From: Myrica gale
Lineage: Eukaryota; Streptophyta; Magnoliopsida; Fagales; Myricaceae
Length of the DNA stretch: 64,000 nt
Assembly (NCBI GenBank): GCA_963930655.1
Contig: OZ005609.1
Coordinates: 21,277,001-21,341,000, forward strand
Reading direction: 5' to 3'
The notes below the pieces were generated by a model. The model was not told where the DNA came from and did not search any database. It saw nothing but the letters and a program-made list of their open reading frames with translations. The position numbers and the translations under genes were made by a program. Shown in pieces: positions 38,501 to 48,702 of this stretch (within the stretch, counting starts at the first letter, position 1; each line of letters begins with the position of its first letter).

Positions 38501-39457
38501 TTTTTCCCTCTCATATCTTCCCCCCCCCTTTTTAATTTCGATATTCATTGTCAATTTATTAATGTTTGCATGGATCATTTGGTTTTAATGAAGTTTGGGA
38601 GAGTCAGTTTTCGTGTCCATGAAATTTTCAAAAAGAACAAAAGTCCTACAAACTATGGTGGTAAGCAAGGTTAGGGTGATGTGTAGTCATGGACGAGCTT
38701 GGAAAAATATTGAAACACAAACTGATAAAATCAGACCACACTACGATAAATTTTGGGTTGCACTTAACAAAGACGGAATTTCTGAGATTCATAAAATTTG
38801 TTAGTAAGTACCAAGTTATTAGTGAAATCTATTCGAAAAGTAGCTTGCTTTCAATTCTTTTTCTTGAGCATAATTTTGCCATTTAACATCCTATTTGCTT
38901 TGTGTTTTTCCTTTTACCACTTGTCATGTGGCAGTTGGTCCTTGACTACCACGACCTAATGAAAATTCCTGTCGTTAATGATTTTATTAGAGATGCTAGT
39001 CGCAACACAATAAGAGTAAGGTAATTCCTCTCCAGCTATATTACAACTGTCTTCCAGTGGTCTCCTTTTAAATTACAAAAATAGAGATGATAGCCTCTTC
39101 CCTATTTTAGGAAGTCAGGTTCCAGTTCCGTTGACAGCATATGCTTGGGTTTACAGGGATAAGACAGGCGGTGAGGTCGCTAATCAAGAACTCTTTATTC
39201 CAGGGCTTTTGCCCAAGATACCTGGCCGCTTCTACTATTTGTTTGGGAAGCCCATAGAAATAAAGGGAAGGAAAGAGTTCCTGAAGGATAAAGAACTTGC
39301 AAACCAATTGTACTTGCAGATAAAATCTGAGGTTGAAAGCAATATGGCATTCTTGATTAAGAAGCGGAAGGAGGACCCGTATAGGAGTGTTATTGACAGA
39401 ACATTATATAAGGCACTATATGCTCCTTCACATGAAGTTCCAGCATTTGAGCCATAA
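26526..39457 (+). CDS. PES: Phytyl ester synthase, chloroplast (esterase/lipase plus DAGAT-like acyltransferase)
   Basis: Exons: 26526-26940, 27174-27225, 27755-27810, 29200-29358, 29481-29585, 30027-30133, 30834-30955, 31085-31193, 34238-34371, 37470-37839, 38266-38379, 38935-39020, 39157-39457. They join in frame to 709 aa, the usual PES length. The start MASVLGSRVLSCF is chosen over an in-frame upstream TTG and heads a basic, serine-rich transit peptide. The N-terminal alpha/beta-hydrolase has GDSFGG (Ser202), with Asp342 (SGKDN) and His371 (NGHT) as the likely triad. The C-terminal acyltransferase shows GYHMLMGLEL (about 456-465) and YPGGAREAL (532-540). In Arabidopsis, PES1/PES2 esterify free phytol and make triacylglycerol in plastoglobules during senescence. 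That role is inferred here by family. Introns 8 and 9 are about 3 kb each and carry transposons. Confidence 0.93.
30449..30630. repeat. 99-bp tandem duplication in PES intron 6
   Basis: The segment TCCTAATTAATAAATATCCA...CTCTGAAAGATTGT recurs at a spacing of 99 bp (30449 and 30548), followed by similar AAGTTCATTTT-containing sequence. It is confined to the intron. Confidence 0.85.
32114..33796 (-). CDS. LINE ORF1-like protein, 560 aa, intact ORF
   Basis: The N-terminal third has the layout of the ORF1 protein of dicot L1-type LINEs: IRFGRDVVLWL, then RRSNKSGRYMALFEFG, then VVMIPEGKSGGGW, followed by a low-complexity middle. The end (RELKGLNSSINYEGSS) resembles the linker that in full LINEs precedes the endonuclease. 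The middle contains a THPTHPTHPTHE-type repeat (about residues 285-298) and two copies of a ~50-residue block (EMTSGDLPAPEMT...GMSQRGL). ORF1 proteins bind element RNA; that role is inferred. The frame has no internal stop and lies antisense to PES within an intron, so it is unlikely to be part of the host gene. Confidence 0.72.
   Translation of the reverse strand: MAFFRSLVIEAKIFQFSVSSFGVVTLTEKNRNLQSFIRFGRDVVLWLSNLFGKLDSKDFPERFNESSRAFLAQRRSNKSGRYMALFEFGERRRRGVVMIPEGKSGGGWQSFGNICEELLSAINVLRSKRVVRAVASIKEGISFADMARSSTPEKRMETVGRKEFCVESSGSAAGFENVVWQQLLKLKDEVDGLIGLVKKRKVALGFDDGPWRGLSCTTCGLKMGSQNSEGLANISGGKSGLGSGPFHGQLEEILGCKEKGKSSGPEDWPAHPTHGPESLVGFETHSTHPTHPTHPTHEPIRRQPPSSDLHHRSSEVGQSATPAIGVPPAILSGVSEMTSGDLPAPEMTQNASGLLETPSIGFSSTEEADLADGMSQRGLPMGEVSEMTSGDLPAPEMTRNASGLLETPSIGFSTTEEADLAVGMSQRGLVSVESSNAELEVGEFLGDSEKEVVNVDPLAVCFPSDKMEGSKELGGSDWVLDMVPSFRHLVGVSCEGHEKELRELFVALEKDRVQSSLKKPAKSGKKLVRELKGLNSSINYEGSSIARKNKNEGRALLLIK
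32515..32800. repeat. 150-bp tandem duplication within LINE ORF1
   Basis: The word TCGGCCTCTTCTGT occurs at 32541 and 32691, exactly 150 bp apart, and the flanking sequence matches with few changes (including GGCGCCGGCAAGTCGCCGGAA in both). The period is a multiple of three, so the ORF stays open. Confidence 0.9.
34702..35096. mobile_element. Foldback MITE in PES intron 9
   Basis: Ends AGGGTTAAATAC and GTATTTAACCCT are perfect inverted repeats. The arms match for over 100 bp, including facing copies of TTGAAAAAATGTGTAATTTTA. The flanking word AAATCT occurs on both sides (34696-34701 and 35097-35102). A second nested repeat of the ATCTTTGGGG...TACACATTGC unit lies in the left half. Confidence 0.8.
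36512..36778. mobile_element. Foldback MITE in PES intron 9, second
   Basis: The left arm (CCAACTATGCGAG...CACTTTGCACCTCAAACTATT) matches the reverse complement of the right arm (CTAACTATGAGGAC...TTTGCATCCCAAACTATTG) imperfectly over about 70 bp. The exact ends and target duplication are not resolved. Confidence 0.65.
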
Positions 39458-41880
39458 AAGGTTACTTTTGAGAGGTGCATTGTTCTTGTCTTGGACACAA
39501 TCCAATTATTTCCTCTTTGGTTGGAAAGAGGCTAATGTACAAAGATAACTTATTTCTTTTTCTTGTTTAGTGAGATGGTTCTCTCCCAAATGCTAATTGC
39601 AGTCAGTGTAACATTGTTGTACAGTCTGCAGATAAAAAATAGAATAGTTACTTTTTCCTGACAAATAGAATACTAATTTGCTTAGCTCTAAGATGGCATA
39701 TGGGAGCAAACCCCATGCGCGTCACATTAAGGACCATTCTTGCAGGACTTGCATATGCATCTGGCAAGTTGGACACTGTCTAATCAAGGAAAAAAATCCT
39801 CACCCAAAATGACCAAAACTCTACCCAAATCTGAAAAGCTATCTATGCTCGTTTTAAATAATGATATAATGTTTTGAAATTCAGTGTATACTCTGGAACA
39901 GACCATGGGGCTTCCAATTTGTTGCTTGGTTGTCCTTGTTTTTGCCCTGTTTGACAATGATGGAGTTAATTTTGGTTCTCCTCAAGTAGAGATTATATAC
40001 AATAGGTGTTAAAAAGATTTAGTTCAAGCTGAGTTTATTGACAAGTTTGTCATTAGGTGCACTTCTGCACTGGAAAACCATATAAGTAGAGAAAGTATAA
40101 AAACAGTGCGAGGCACCGAGATTTGCCAGGTTTTGAAACAGTTTGATTGGTAGAAGAAGGTCAAAGTTCCATCAATAAAAACAATAGAATCTTTGCTAAT
40201 TGTACAGGATTTCCAAATCAATAACTCAGATTGCTCATGCTTCAGCAGCATAAGCATATTGCAATAGATCATCCAAAATGCCGTTACTCACCTTTGCCTA
40301 CAACCAGAGAGACTATATAGATGTTACGAGTGCTTGGTTGGTTTCTTTTTATCCATTTTCCCCTATAAAATCCATTTCCTTTGTATTCCCCTACATAGCT
40401 TGTAAGATCATAGAAAGTTCGTTAATGGTATCAACAGCAGTCTTTCAGCTATCCCGACATGCTAACGCAGTGGAATAGCGAATCAGACGATGACTGTTGC
40501 TAGCTTCTGGTCACTGTAATCAGGGATAATTATGGGTGTAACCTGTGTCCTATTGTGCAGATTAGTTTTGCTGATCCAAGTAACCGTTTGCATCAAACAA
40601 TTGTCTATTTAAGTATTGGCCTTAATTCTGGGAACAGTGTGATTGGCATGTATAGGTGCTTGTACCCATAATAAATCATGACATCCTCAAACAAAGATTG
40701 TCTTCGTTACACAGGGAACGTTCTTTAATCTGCTTTGCCGAGTGGCATCATGACAAATCCATCAGAATGTTAGAAAAAAAATGTTCTCCCACTCTTCATC
40801 GTTTAATCGATATTCTGAGCTCTTGGCAGATTCGATATAAAGAGGAAGACAATTTGGTATAGAGTGCTCTTATGGGGTCACGTAGGTAGTGGTTGTCAAA
40901 ATCAACAATTAAGCAGACCATGGTTCTGGAGAAAAAGTGTGGACTTGATCTTTGATAAGCCTCTTGAAGAACAGAATGTGAAGCCACCTAAAAAAGGGTG
41001 TTGGTATATGGGTAGCAGACCAGCCAGCTTGGCTCCCCATTCCAGCTGTGGGGAGCAACAAATAGTATGTCGAGTTGACGCTGTGGTGTGCGAAGTGGTA
41101 TCGGCAGAAAAGACAGTATTGGAAATGTAGTAGTCGGTATGGTATGAAAACGATTAACGAATCAAATAAGAAAGTAGCCTGAAACTGTTGTCAAACATGT
41201 CATGGAGTTTCCGAGATGAGCAATACATTTGTAGGCAATTAGAATGCGTAGTGCTTGGAGGAATCAAACCAGGAAGAGTTTCTGAAGAGTACTGACTCTC
41301 CTTTTGAAGGGATGTGTGGTGGAACTGAAAATAGCTGCCAACTCTTGTCTGAGCTCTGAAGGTTCAAATTCATTTGTCGCCAGCATCATGTTTTAAAGGG
41401 AGACTGTGCATCTCTCTGTCTCAACTCTTATCCTCATTAGGCACAGACCTTTCTGTGATTCTTGTCTTGTGCTGAAACAGGAAGGTTCACATTGATTGTC
41501 GTGTAGATAAAGCGATTCTCTTGCTTTCATTTATTCTCTTCTGGTGGATCAAGTACTGCGTTTGAGAAAAAAGAAAAAGGAGGTTCTCATTCTCATACTC
41601 ATACAAAAGAAAGGTAATGGAGGTCGGAATCCGTGGATAAGCAGAACATGATTCTTCAACTCTTTAATCAATGGAAAACTTCGAGGGAATTCCAAGTGGT
41701 ATGAGAAAAAAGTGCCATACGCTCCTTGCACACGCATAGAATTGAATCTTCTATCACCTCATCTAAGCAAAAAGGAAAATCAGTTTTCTATTTAAGGCTT
41801 AGGTATGACACTTCCAGAACTTGAGAAAGTAGTCCCCCAGAGTTCCTTGAGTAAACAGAGTTTCCACACGCAGCTTAGGA
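39458..41880. other. PES 3' UTR and spacer up to the tandem-repeat gene
   Basis: After the PES stop there is presumed 3' UTR. Beyond it I see no gene with family support on either strand; short frames near 40278-41130 have no recognisable domains. The last few hundred bases are presumably promoter and leader of the gene starting at 41881. Confidence 0.45.
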
Positions 41881-42897
41881 ATGGCTGGGTACGGTTATGC
41901 TTACAGAGGCCACTCTACCTACGATGGGGTTGCACCAAGTGCTGATGAGTGGAGTGAAGCAAGATACGGAAGCTACACTCCTGAACATGTGTGCCGGCCT
42001 GTCCTCATCGATGCTGATGGAAGGAAAACACCAATCATTGTGTGCAATCCCAACCCCAATGTACATAGTTATGTTGCAAAAGTTGAGACAATAGTTGAGC
42101 ATGTCCGCACACCTCGGAGAGACTACGCACCCACATATGGCTCCCCACCAAAGATGGCGCCAGTGAGAGACTACGGGTATAGTTGTGGCTCCGCACCAAA
42201 GGCGGCAGAGCCAGTGAGAGACTATGGATACTGCCATACCGGCACAACTCCCCACCAATGGTCGAGCCAGTGAAAAATTATGGATACAGACATAGCTCCC
42301 CACCAAAGGTAGAGCCAGTGAAAGACTATGGATACAAGGTCGAGCCAGTGAAAGATCGCGGATATAAGGATGGAATCGCTGGCTATGGTGACAAGAATGA
42401 CAGCAGCAGCAAAGATTGGCGAAAGCCCAGCGGAAATACCACTCGGAATGAAAACTATGATGACTACTACCGCAAGAATGACACTGCAGTGGAATCGCCT
42501 ATGGTCACAAACTCAAGGTTGGGCTAGGCCGAGTCCGTCAATGTGGGCTGCACCACCAACTCGTGATCATACCACACTCAGCACACCTACAACTGATATT
42601 GCTACAGCTATGGGGAATTTTATGGAGGCTGCAAAGGCTTTATCTGTTAATGATGCTCCTCCAAATTCCCGTTACGCAGTACCAATCTCAACAGTGCCGA
42701 AAAGAGACACCATCTCAACACCCCCAAAAAAGGATACCTATGCAGAGACCATTGACAGCAGGGAAGCTGCAAGGCGAGATGGCAACGTGTCCTCCTTGTC
42801 GACTCGACCACAACCGACTGCTACGAGTTACAAGACGACCATTGACAGTAAAACGGCTGCCGAGAAGTACTTTGGTGCATCTATTCCTCCGATCTAA
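41881..42897 (+). pseudogene. Plant tandem-repeat protein (PPKxEPVxDYGY repeats), two frameshifts
   Basis: Starts MAGYGYAYRGHSTYDG and continues with EARYGSYTPEHVCRPVLID and ADGRKTPIIV, a layout seen in uncharacterised plant-specific repeat proteins. From about 42139 the motif SPPKxEPVKDYGY recurs about five times. The frame leaves at about 42230-42245 and returns at about 42510-42520, where the frame-3 reading hits a stop. The original frame then runs on through GWARPSP to the stop at 42895-42897. The C-terminus holds two copies of a TIDSREAA / TIDSKTAA motif, the second followed by EKYFG. No splice sites explain the shifts. It is either a young pseudogene or two sequencing errors in a working gene. 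No biochemical function is known to me. Confidence 0.62.
42139..42365. repeat. Coding tandem repeats of ~51-54 bp
   Basis: Successive degenerate units centred on CCAGTGAGAGACTATGGATA / CCAGTGAAAGACTATGGATA encode PV(R/K)DYGY. The last unit is shortened. One frameshift of the host ORF falls inside this array. Confidence 0.75.
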
Positions 42898-43739
42898 ATA
42901 GAAGATTTATGTACATGATCCTATAGCTCATGTGGGTGCTCAAGGAGGTTTGTTATGGAATCTTAGCCTGTTCCCATCTATCTGCATTTCCATATATTTA
43001 CTTAATATAAGTTTCGGGCTATGCAATTTGAATGGATGTGCCTTATCCTGGAGTAAGCATGACCAATAAACTTAAGCGGTGTCCTATTTATGTACTGTCT
43101 GAAATCTTTGTCCGATGTTTCTGATGTTTTTCTTACACTGCATACAAGTACATACTGTTAGTGTTATGTATGTGTTGCCAATATTCCATGTCAAAATTCA
43201 GTAATCGAGTTGTATGTAGTTGAGTCAAGTGAGAAGTTAACAAATAATTCGGAAGCTTCACACTCTTCGCTGCTTGCTTGCGGCTTGAGCTTCAAAGTTA
43301 CAGATTCATTTTGCTCGCTTGCTGCTCGCTTGCCCCTTGCATTTGAAAGCTATAGGGTCTATCCGCTCACTTACCTCTCGACTGCTAGTTCAAACATCTC
43401 GATAAACATGATTTTCTCGAGTTATTATAAGATTGTGTCACTAGATAAGTATAAGCACATGTGATTTTCAAGATCTAAACTAAGAGAGGCGATACAATAT
43501 CATCCTGATAAACATGATCATTTTGAGTATTGATGAGACTATCACGTGAATGCCTTTAAATACTTGTGATACTTGAGATCTAGGGCTAGAAGTATTAGAA
43601 TACTTTCTAGTTTTGGAAAGAAAACACTATTCCATGTTTCAAACCTAGTAATCCAGATTTTCTCTCAATCAATCATCAAAAATCGAAAAACCAACCTTCC
43701 ATGCGAAGCCATTAGAGTTGTGGAGGAATTAATTTGGTT
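42898..43739. other. 3' flank of the tandem-repeat gene, gene-free
   Basis: Presumed 3' UTR followed by spacer. A short GCTTGC/GCTCGCTTGC repeat patch lies at about 43270-43345. No gene recognised. Confidence 0.45.
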
Positions 43740-44403
43740 GGGGTAAACTCATAGTTAGCCCCATATCTTTGGGGCAAAATCAAGTTACTACCTTTATTTT
43801 TCAAACTAACAATTTGAGACCCCTATGTTTCAAAATCACTCAATCCTCACCCTCCGTTTAAATTCACCGTCAAATGAGACGGTTTTTCGTGGATGTGCGT
43901 CTCACGTGCGTCTGCTCCACCCAAATTGACGAATATGCCCTCAGTAAGTGTGACATCTATCTTCCCCATCTCTAACACGAACTCAGCTCCCCCCTCTTTC
44001 GTTCCCCGTCTCACCTTTTCCCACGAGTCGATTTCAATGAGTAACATTCCAAGGAAGATTCGTATCACACTCGAAAACGAAGCTCAAGCCGAATGATTCT
44101 TCAATATCACTGAGACAGTTCAACATTCAAGTTCAAATACATGCTGTCGTGATCAAGGTCTTTCCACTATTTCCATCCGAGGTATCATCTCGAGTTCAAA
44201 TCAAACTCCCCTGCCTCTCTCCACCCATCCCACATACCTGCTTCTCCATTTTCAGACTCTTCATCATTCAAGAAATCTTCAGATGGCTCCTGGGTATTGT
44301 TTCCCCATCCATTTTATCATCTCATTTGCATTATCTCCTTGCTTATGCTCTCCCATAATCGCAGCATCGTTGACTTGGGACCCAAGTGCACTCGTTCTTA
44401 TTG

Positions 44404-44462
44404 GGCCTCGTGCCATCATTCGCAGTTTAGCCTCACGAGCTTCACGACCGGCCTTCTCTCCG
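44404..44462 (-). repeat. Captured segment, copy A, in Pack-MULE
   Basis: The + strand word AGTTTAGCCTCACGAGCTTC and following CACGACCGGCCTTCTCTC recur at about 45150-45190. Read on the minus strand it codes EKAGREAREAKL followed by MMARG. Compared with copy B it lacks about 45 bp of the middle. The source gene was not recognised. Confidence 0.6.
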
Positions 44463-45105
44463 TGGAGGGGGTATTTTATCGGAGCTGTTTTCGATGAGGA
44501 AAAGAGCAAGCACGTGGTCTCCGTCGGAGCCCTGCATGACGTACGGTTCATGGCGTGCTTTGGTTCAAGTTATGGTGGATGGCTCAGAAGATGGGCGATA
44601 AAGGGGGGACATTCAACTGGTGACGCAGTTCCTACTGGTCGAGACGAAAGATGGGTCCCATCTTGAATCTGACGATGGAAACGAAGAGAACCATATCGTC
44701 TACACAGTTTTCCTTCCCTTAGTAGAAGGCTCCTTCCGGGCTTGCTTACAAGGCAATGCTCAAGACGAGCTGGAGCTCGGTCTCGAGAGTGGTGACGCAG
44801 ACACCAAAGCGTCGTCATTTACGCACTCGTTGTTCATCAGTGCCGGTACGGATCCTTTCGGCACGATAACTGACGCAATAAGGGCCGTTAAGTTGTACCT
44901 AAATACTTTCCGTCCACGTCATGAGAAAAAAATTGCCCCACATCGTTGACTACTTCGGGTGGTGAACCTGGACGCGTTCTACCAGGAGGTGATCATCGAC
45001 GATGGATGGCAATTGTCGGTGGGGGACCCACAGGAAGCGAACGAGAGCGAAAAGAAAGCGCTGCCCTTGCTTAGGCTGACCGGGATCAAAGAGAGCTCGT
45101 GCCAT
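44455..45105 (+). pseudogene. Captured fragment of raffinose synthase (galactinol-sucrose galactosyltransferase)
   Basis: The reading GYFIGAVFDEEKSKHVVSVG, then VRFMACF, continues after a one-base frame change near 44555 in another frame as LWWMAQKMGDKGG-like sequence. It then reads TQFLLVETKDG, VYTVFLPLVEGSFRACLQGN, LESGDADTKASSFTHSLFIS and AGTDPFGTITDAIRAVKLYL. This order is specific to plant raffinose synthase and seed-imbibition proteins (glycoside hydrolase family 36). Near 44955 the catalytic-domain motif DYFGWCTWDAFY is broken by a stop and a missing base. After DAFYQEV the sequence jumps to IIDDGWQLSVGDPQE and PLLRLTGIKE, so an intervening exon piece is gone. It cannot make a working enzyme. 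Confidence 0.88.
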
Positions 45106-45192
45106 CATTTCTGTATGAGCCTACAACTCGGCCTGAACCATGTCCATTCACAGTTTAGCCTCACGAGCTTCACGACCAGCCTTCTCTCTGGA
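45100..45192 (-). repeat. Captured segment, copy B, in Pack-MULE
   Basis: Longer version of copy A. On the minus strand it reads ESREKAGREAREAKL, stop, MDMVQAEL, stop, AHTEMMARA. It is probably part of a coiled-coil coding sequence from an unidentified host gene, copied in the opposite direction to the raffinose-synthase fragment. Confidence 0.55.
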
Positions 45193-45500
45193 CTCAAGCC
45201 AGCTTCCCCCGACTACTCACCCACTAGATCCCGGTTGCCATCAACTTCTCCGAAGAAAAACTTTGGTCTTCGTCTGGGAACAAAGAGAGCAAGGGCAGTC
45301 TGATCATCCACCAATCACTTATCAAGGGCATTCTAGTCATTTCACGAAAATCGTCTCATTTGACGGTGAATTTAAACAGGGGCGAGGATTGAGTGATTTC
45401 GAAATATATGAGTCTCAAATTGTTGGTTTGGAAAATAAGGGTAGTAACTTGATTTTGCCCCAAAGATATGGGGCTAACTATGAGTTTACCCCATTTGGTT

Positions 45501-46600
45501 GTTAGAGTTTTAGCAGTAAAGAACGAGTTCGTTCTGTGAAGAGCCCATTAAAAAAAGCCTCATAGTTCTAGGGTTTTGCAGCTTGTTCCGGGTCTGAGTG
45601 AGTCACCTGAATTATTACAAGTTAGGATATCGAAGTTTGCAAAGGTTTTGTTGTGTCTGAATTACCGTTGGTAAGGTTTTCTTCTTATTGAACTTTAGAT
45701 GGTGCTGTTGATAGTCATGAGTGGTTTTCTTTTGCATGGCTGGGTAGTATGTTTTGTTGGTGGGATTTGAGATGCAGGAGAAGTATCCATCTTCTAATAG
45801 TAAAATATTATGTTTGTTACGCTTATTATGCTATTATCGCTTTTGTTTGTTATTATTTATATAATATTCAATTTAAAACTTTCCAATTTTTTTTTTGTGA
45901 TAGCTTTTGACTCCGACTAGCTATATATATGTTTATACTTTGTAACCTTTTAAAAAAATTGTGTGGGCTAGTATTTTTATTAATAGTCTAAAGTTTTAAC
46001 TTTTTAAGTAAATTTATTTATTCACTCAAATTAAATTGTATTTTTAACTTTTAAAATCTCTCTATATTGTTTTATGAAGAAACCGCTTTTTCGTTGAATT
46101 TTTTGCATTATATCTAGTAGGGATTTTTGGTCATTCAAACACCTGGGAGAACTCGGCTCAAGCTTGAACTCGCATATATCTCTACGGAGCCCAGTTCGAA
46201 TAACCAATACATGGCTCCAATACATCCCTACATGAGATTAGTCTGCTATGGGCCTAACTAGTCACGATCAAGAATATACGTTAGATAAGAGCTACAAATT
46301 AATTCATAAGGAAAACATGATCATTTGCCATAAGTGCAAATTCAAAAACATAACAACAACTAACAATTAATGGAAGTAAAAGGGGGGAAATTTAAATATG
46401 GAGATAGGAAAATGCAATTTAGAAGATAGACAAAGAAGTGTCAGATAATTAACTTTTACGATTTTCATTTAACAAAGGCATTGGTCCTTTTCATATTTCT
46501 TTCCTTGTAAAAGTTAGTCACATCTCGGGTGCAACTTTTCAGATGAGAAAGTATAAGATGTATACCTTAAAAATCAGTAATTTAAGAATAATTGTGTGAT
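45501..46600. other. Gene-free spacer
   Basis: AT-rich, no gene or bounded element recognised. It separates the Pack-MULE from the CACTA element. Confidence 0.5.
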
Positions 46601-47724
46601 CACTACAAAAAAAACAGGTCTATAGCGACGGTCGGTCCCTTTAGCGACGTTTTTTTAAAAACGCCGCTAAATGCCTAATTTTTAGCAGCATTTTCGAAGA
46701 AAACTCTGCTATAAGTTCGATATGTAGCGGCGGTCTTTTTAGGTCGGATTTCTAATAGCGTTTTCTGGAAACGCCGCTAAAAATTCGGTACCTACAGCAG
46801 CGGTCAACGTGACTGCCGCTAAAGTACTTACCTTTAGCAGCGTTTGTGTCAACAAACGCTGCTGAAGGTGGGTCTATAGCAGCGTTTGTTGACACAAACG
46901 CTCCTATAGGTCTAATTAAAAAAATTGATTTATTTATTAAGTATAAGTTAATTAATGTAAATAATTATTTTATATCTTTTTATATTCTTTTTAATATATA
47001 ATTTTATTTTTTCATGTATTTAGAACATTTTATTTTAAAGAACCTACTTAATAAAATATGGAATTAGAGAGTGTTATGAACATTGAAGTTATTATATGAT
47101 ATATTTTAAATTATACATATGATTGTTATAGTAACTGCATATTTATTGACTAAATCTATATGTAATGTTATACAGAAAGCATTATACTTTTAAATTATAA
47201 GTATTATATATTAAATACTTATAATATATTTAATACTTATATATTAAATACTAAGTATAAAGGTTTTTAAATACTATATCACTTTTTATTCACCTGTTGT
47301 AATGTGATATATATGAGTATATATATCACATATATTGTTACTCAATTTATTATATAATAAAATAAGACTTTAAAAAAATATATATTTATAAGTATATGCA
47401 TATTTATATAAGCAATAAGTATGCACTTGTTACATAAGCAATAATATATATAGTTTTCAAATTTTAAAATTTGAAACCAATTTTTTTTTCTTATTTGACA
47501 CTAATTTGACACGTGAGCTGCTCATGTGAATTTACAATTTTACTTTACTAGAATAAAATAACATTATATAAATCAAAATAAAATAAACAAAATATAAAGA
47601 TAAAAAAACAAATCAAAACGGTTTCATTTTCATTTACAGCGCGCGCTGAACCAAATTTTCGACTACGCGACTTTCCCTTAAAAACTAACAACTAAGGCTT
47701 TCTTTTATTCAGAGAAAGAGAGAG

Positions 47725-47968
47725 ATGGAGGGAGATGGGTTTGAATCAGAGGGGTATGGGGAGATACTGGGATCCTGCCTGAGCAGCTATGTCGACGATG
47801 GAAGCAGGGAGAGCCACTGTGACCACCTCCAAAATCGAGCTCTCTCTCTCTCTGTTTTTTTGTGTGCATGGATTCAGGGGTTTTGGGCAAGCGGTATGAG
47901 TCGACTGTTGCAGCATTAGATGCGTCGGCTACTCCACCAGCTGAGAAATATGAGTATCAAGCTAAGGT
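47725..47968 (+). pseudogene. Captured gene-like 5' segment in Pack-CACTA, source unrecognised
   Basis: A leader-like, purine-rich stretch precedes ATG at 47725 (MEGDGFESEGYGEILGS...). After an intron-like CT-rich and T-rich part, an acceptor-like ATTCAG at about 47873-47878 is followed by VLGKRYESTVAALDASATPP and AEKYEYQAK, ending at a donor-like AAG|GTATGC. The source gene is not recognised. It may be the natural 5' part of the captured CLP1 allele or a second capture. Confidence 0.45.
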
Positions 47969-48042
47969 ATGCTAGGGCTGATGGAACTTTTGTCTGATGG
48001 CTTAAAGTTTTTAACTTTTCTAATGCTTCTGGCTTGGTGCAG

Positions 48043-48702
48043 GTCGACGGTTAAGCAGGTGAAATTGGATAGAGAGAGTGAGTTGAGGATTGAGGTCGCT
48101 TACGACTCGCCTCTCAATTTAGCTGTAAGCTTCAAATCATATTCAGCTCGTCTTTAAGGGCTATGTATGCTTGGGGTGTGCACTTTACATAGATATACAT
48201 TGTTACGAATTCTCGTCGCGTTAGTTGTTTCGACTTGCTTCGACAATGATTTGATAAGGTCAACGGTTTATGTCTCTTCCAATTGCAAATTTGGTTTGTT
48301 CATTTGTTGGTGATTGTCGCAAACTACATCCTAGTACCTAATGGTGTCACAAAAGTTGTCGTTTGAATTTTAGAAGGTACCGTTCACTTGAATGTAATGG
48401 AATGCTTTGTTGGGCAGGTTTTTTCTGGTATGGAGCCACAATTGAAATGGATGGTACTACAGGACTTGATTACATTGCAGATGAGGTATATGCTTGTGCT
48501 CTGTTTGTTTTCATTATTGTGTTTTACTTTTTCTTTTTTGTTAGAAATTTAGTTTCAGATATTTTCTTGTCAAATAAAAATAAGATTAGGATGGTTTTTT
48601 TTATTAACTGATGATAGTGTTGCCATCGTTGATTTTTAGACACCCATGGTTAGTTATATGAATGTTCATGTCATACTGAAGGGACGAAGAAACCGTGTTT
48701 AG
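48043..48702 (+). pseudogene. Captured exons of CLP1 (polynucleotide 5'-kinase of mRNA 3'-end processing)
   Basis: Three exon-like blocks keep splice signals. Block 48043-48124 (after TGCAG, before GTAAGC) codes KQVKLDRESELRIEV. Block 48418-48485 (after GGGCAG, before GTATAT) codes FFWYGATIEMDG and DYIADE. Block 48640 on (after TTTTAG) codes TPMVSYMNVHVILKGRRNR and then stops. These are the N-terminal domain blocks of plant CLP1/CLPS proteins in the right order. The P-loop kinase domain is absent, and the coding between blocks one and two is shortened. CLP1 acts in cleavage factor II of pre-mRNA 3'-end processing; this copy cannot. Confidence 0.85.

Larger units (their letters stand above)
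43740..45492. mobile_element. Pack-MULE: Mutator-like element carrying host gene fragments
   Basis: The TIRs begin GGGGTAAACTCATAGTTAGC and end with its inverse. About 150 bp of both arms match, the first ~50 bp identically. Both sides are flanked by a perfect 8-bp target duplication ATTTGGTT (43732-43739, 45493-45500), in the size range of Mutator-like elements. There is no transposase. The interior holds a rearranged raffinose-synthase fragment (44455-45105) and a duplicated segment from another source (about 44404-44462 and 45100-45192). High arm identity points to a fairly recent insertion. Confidence 0.9.

Noticed and set aside
39104..39156. Extra PES exon or alternative acceptor after TATTTTAG at 39110
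   Set aside because: Using it leads to a stop within about 16 codons; the acceptor at 39156 restores the conserved reading through to DKTGGEVANQ.
40864..41130. 88-aa ORF in the PES 3' spacer
   Set aside because: No recognisable domain, no splice or promoter context, and length within chance expectation.
41875..42306. 143-aa minus-strand ORF opposite the tandem-repeat gene
   Set aside because: It is the antisense shadow of a repetitive coding sequence; no family features.
44283..45303. Functional raffinose synthase gene
   Set aside because: Only scattered pieces are present, with frame changes, a stop in the GWCTWDAFY motif and missing internal sequence, and all lie between MULE TIRs.
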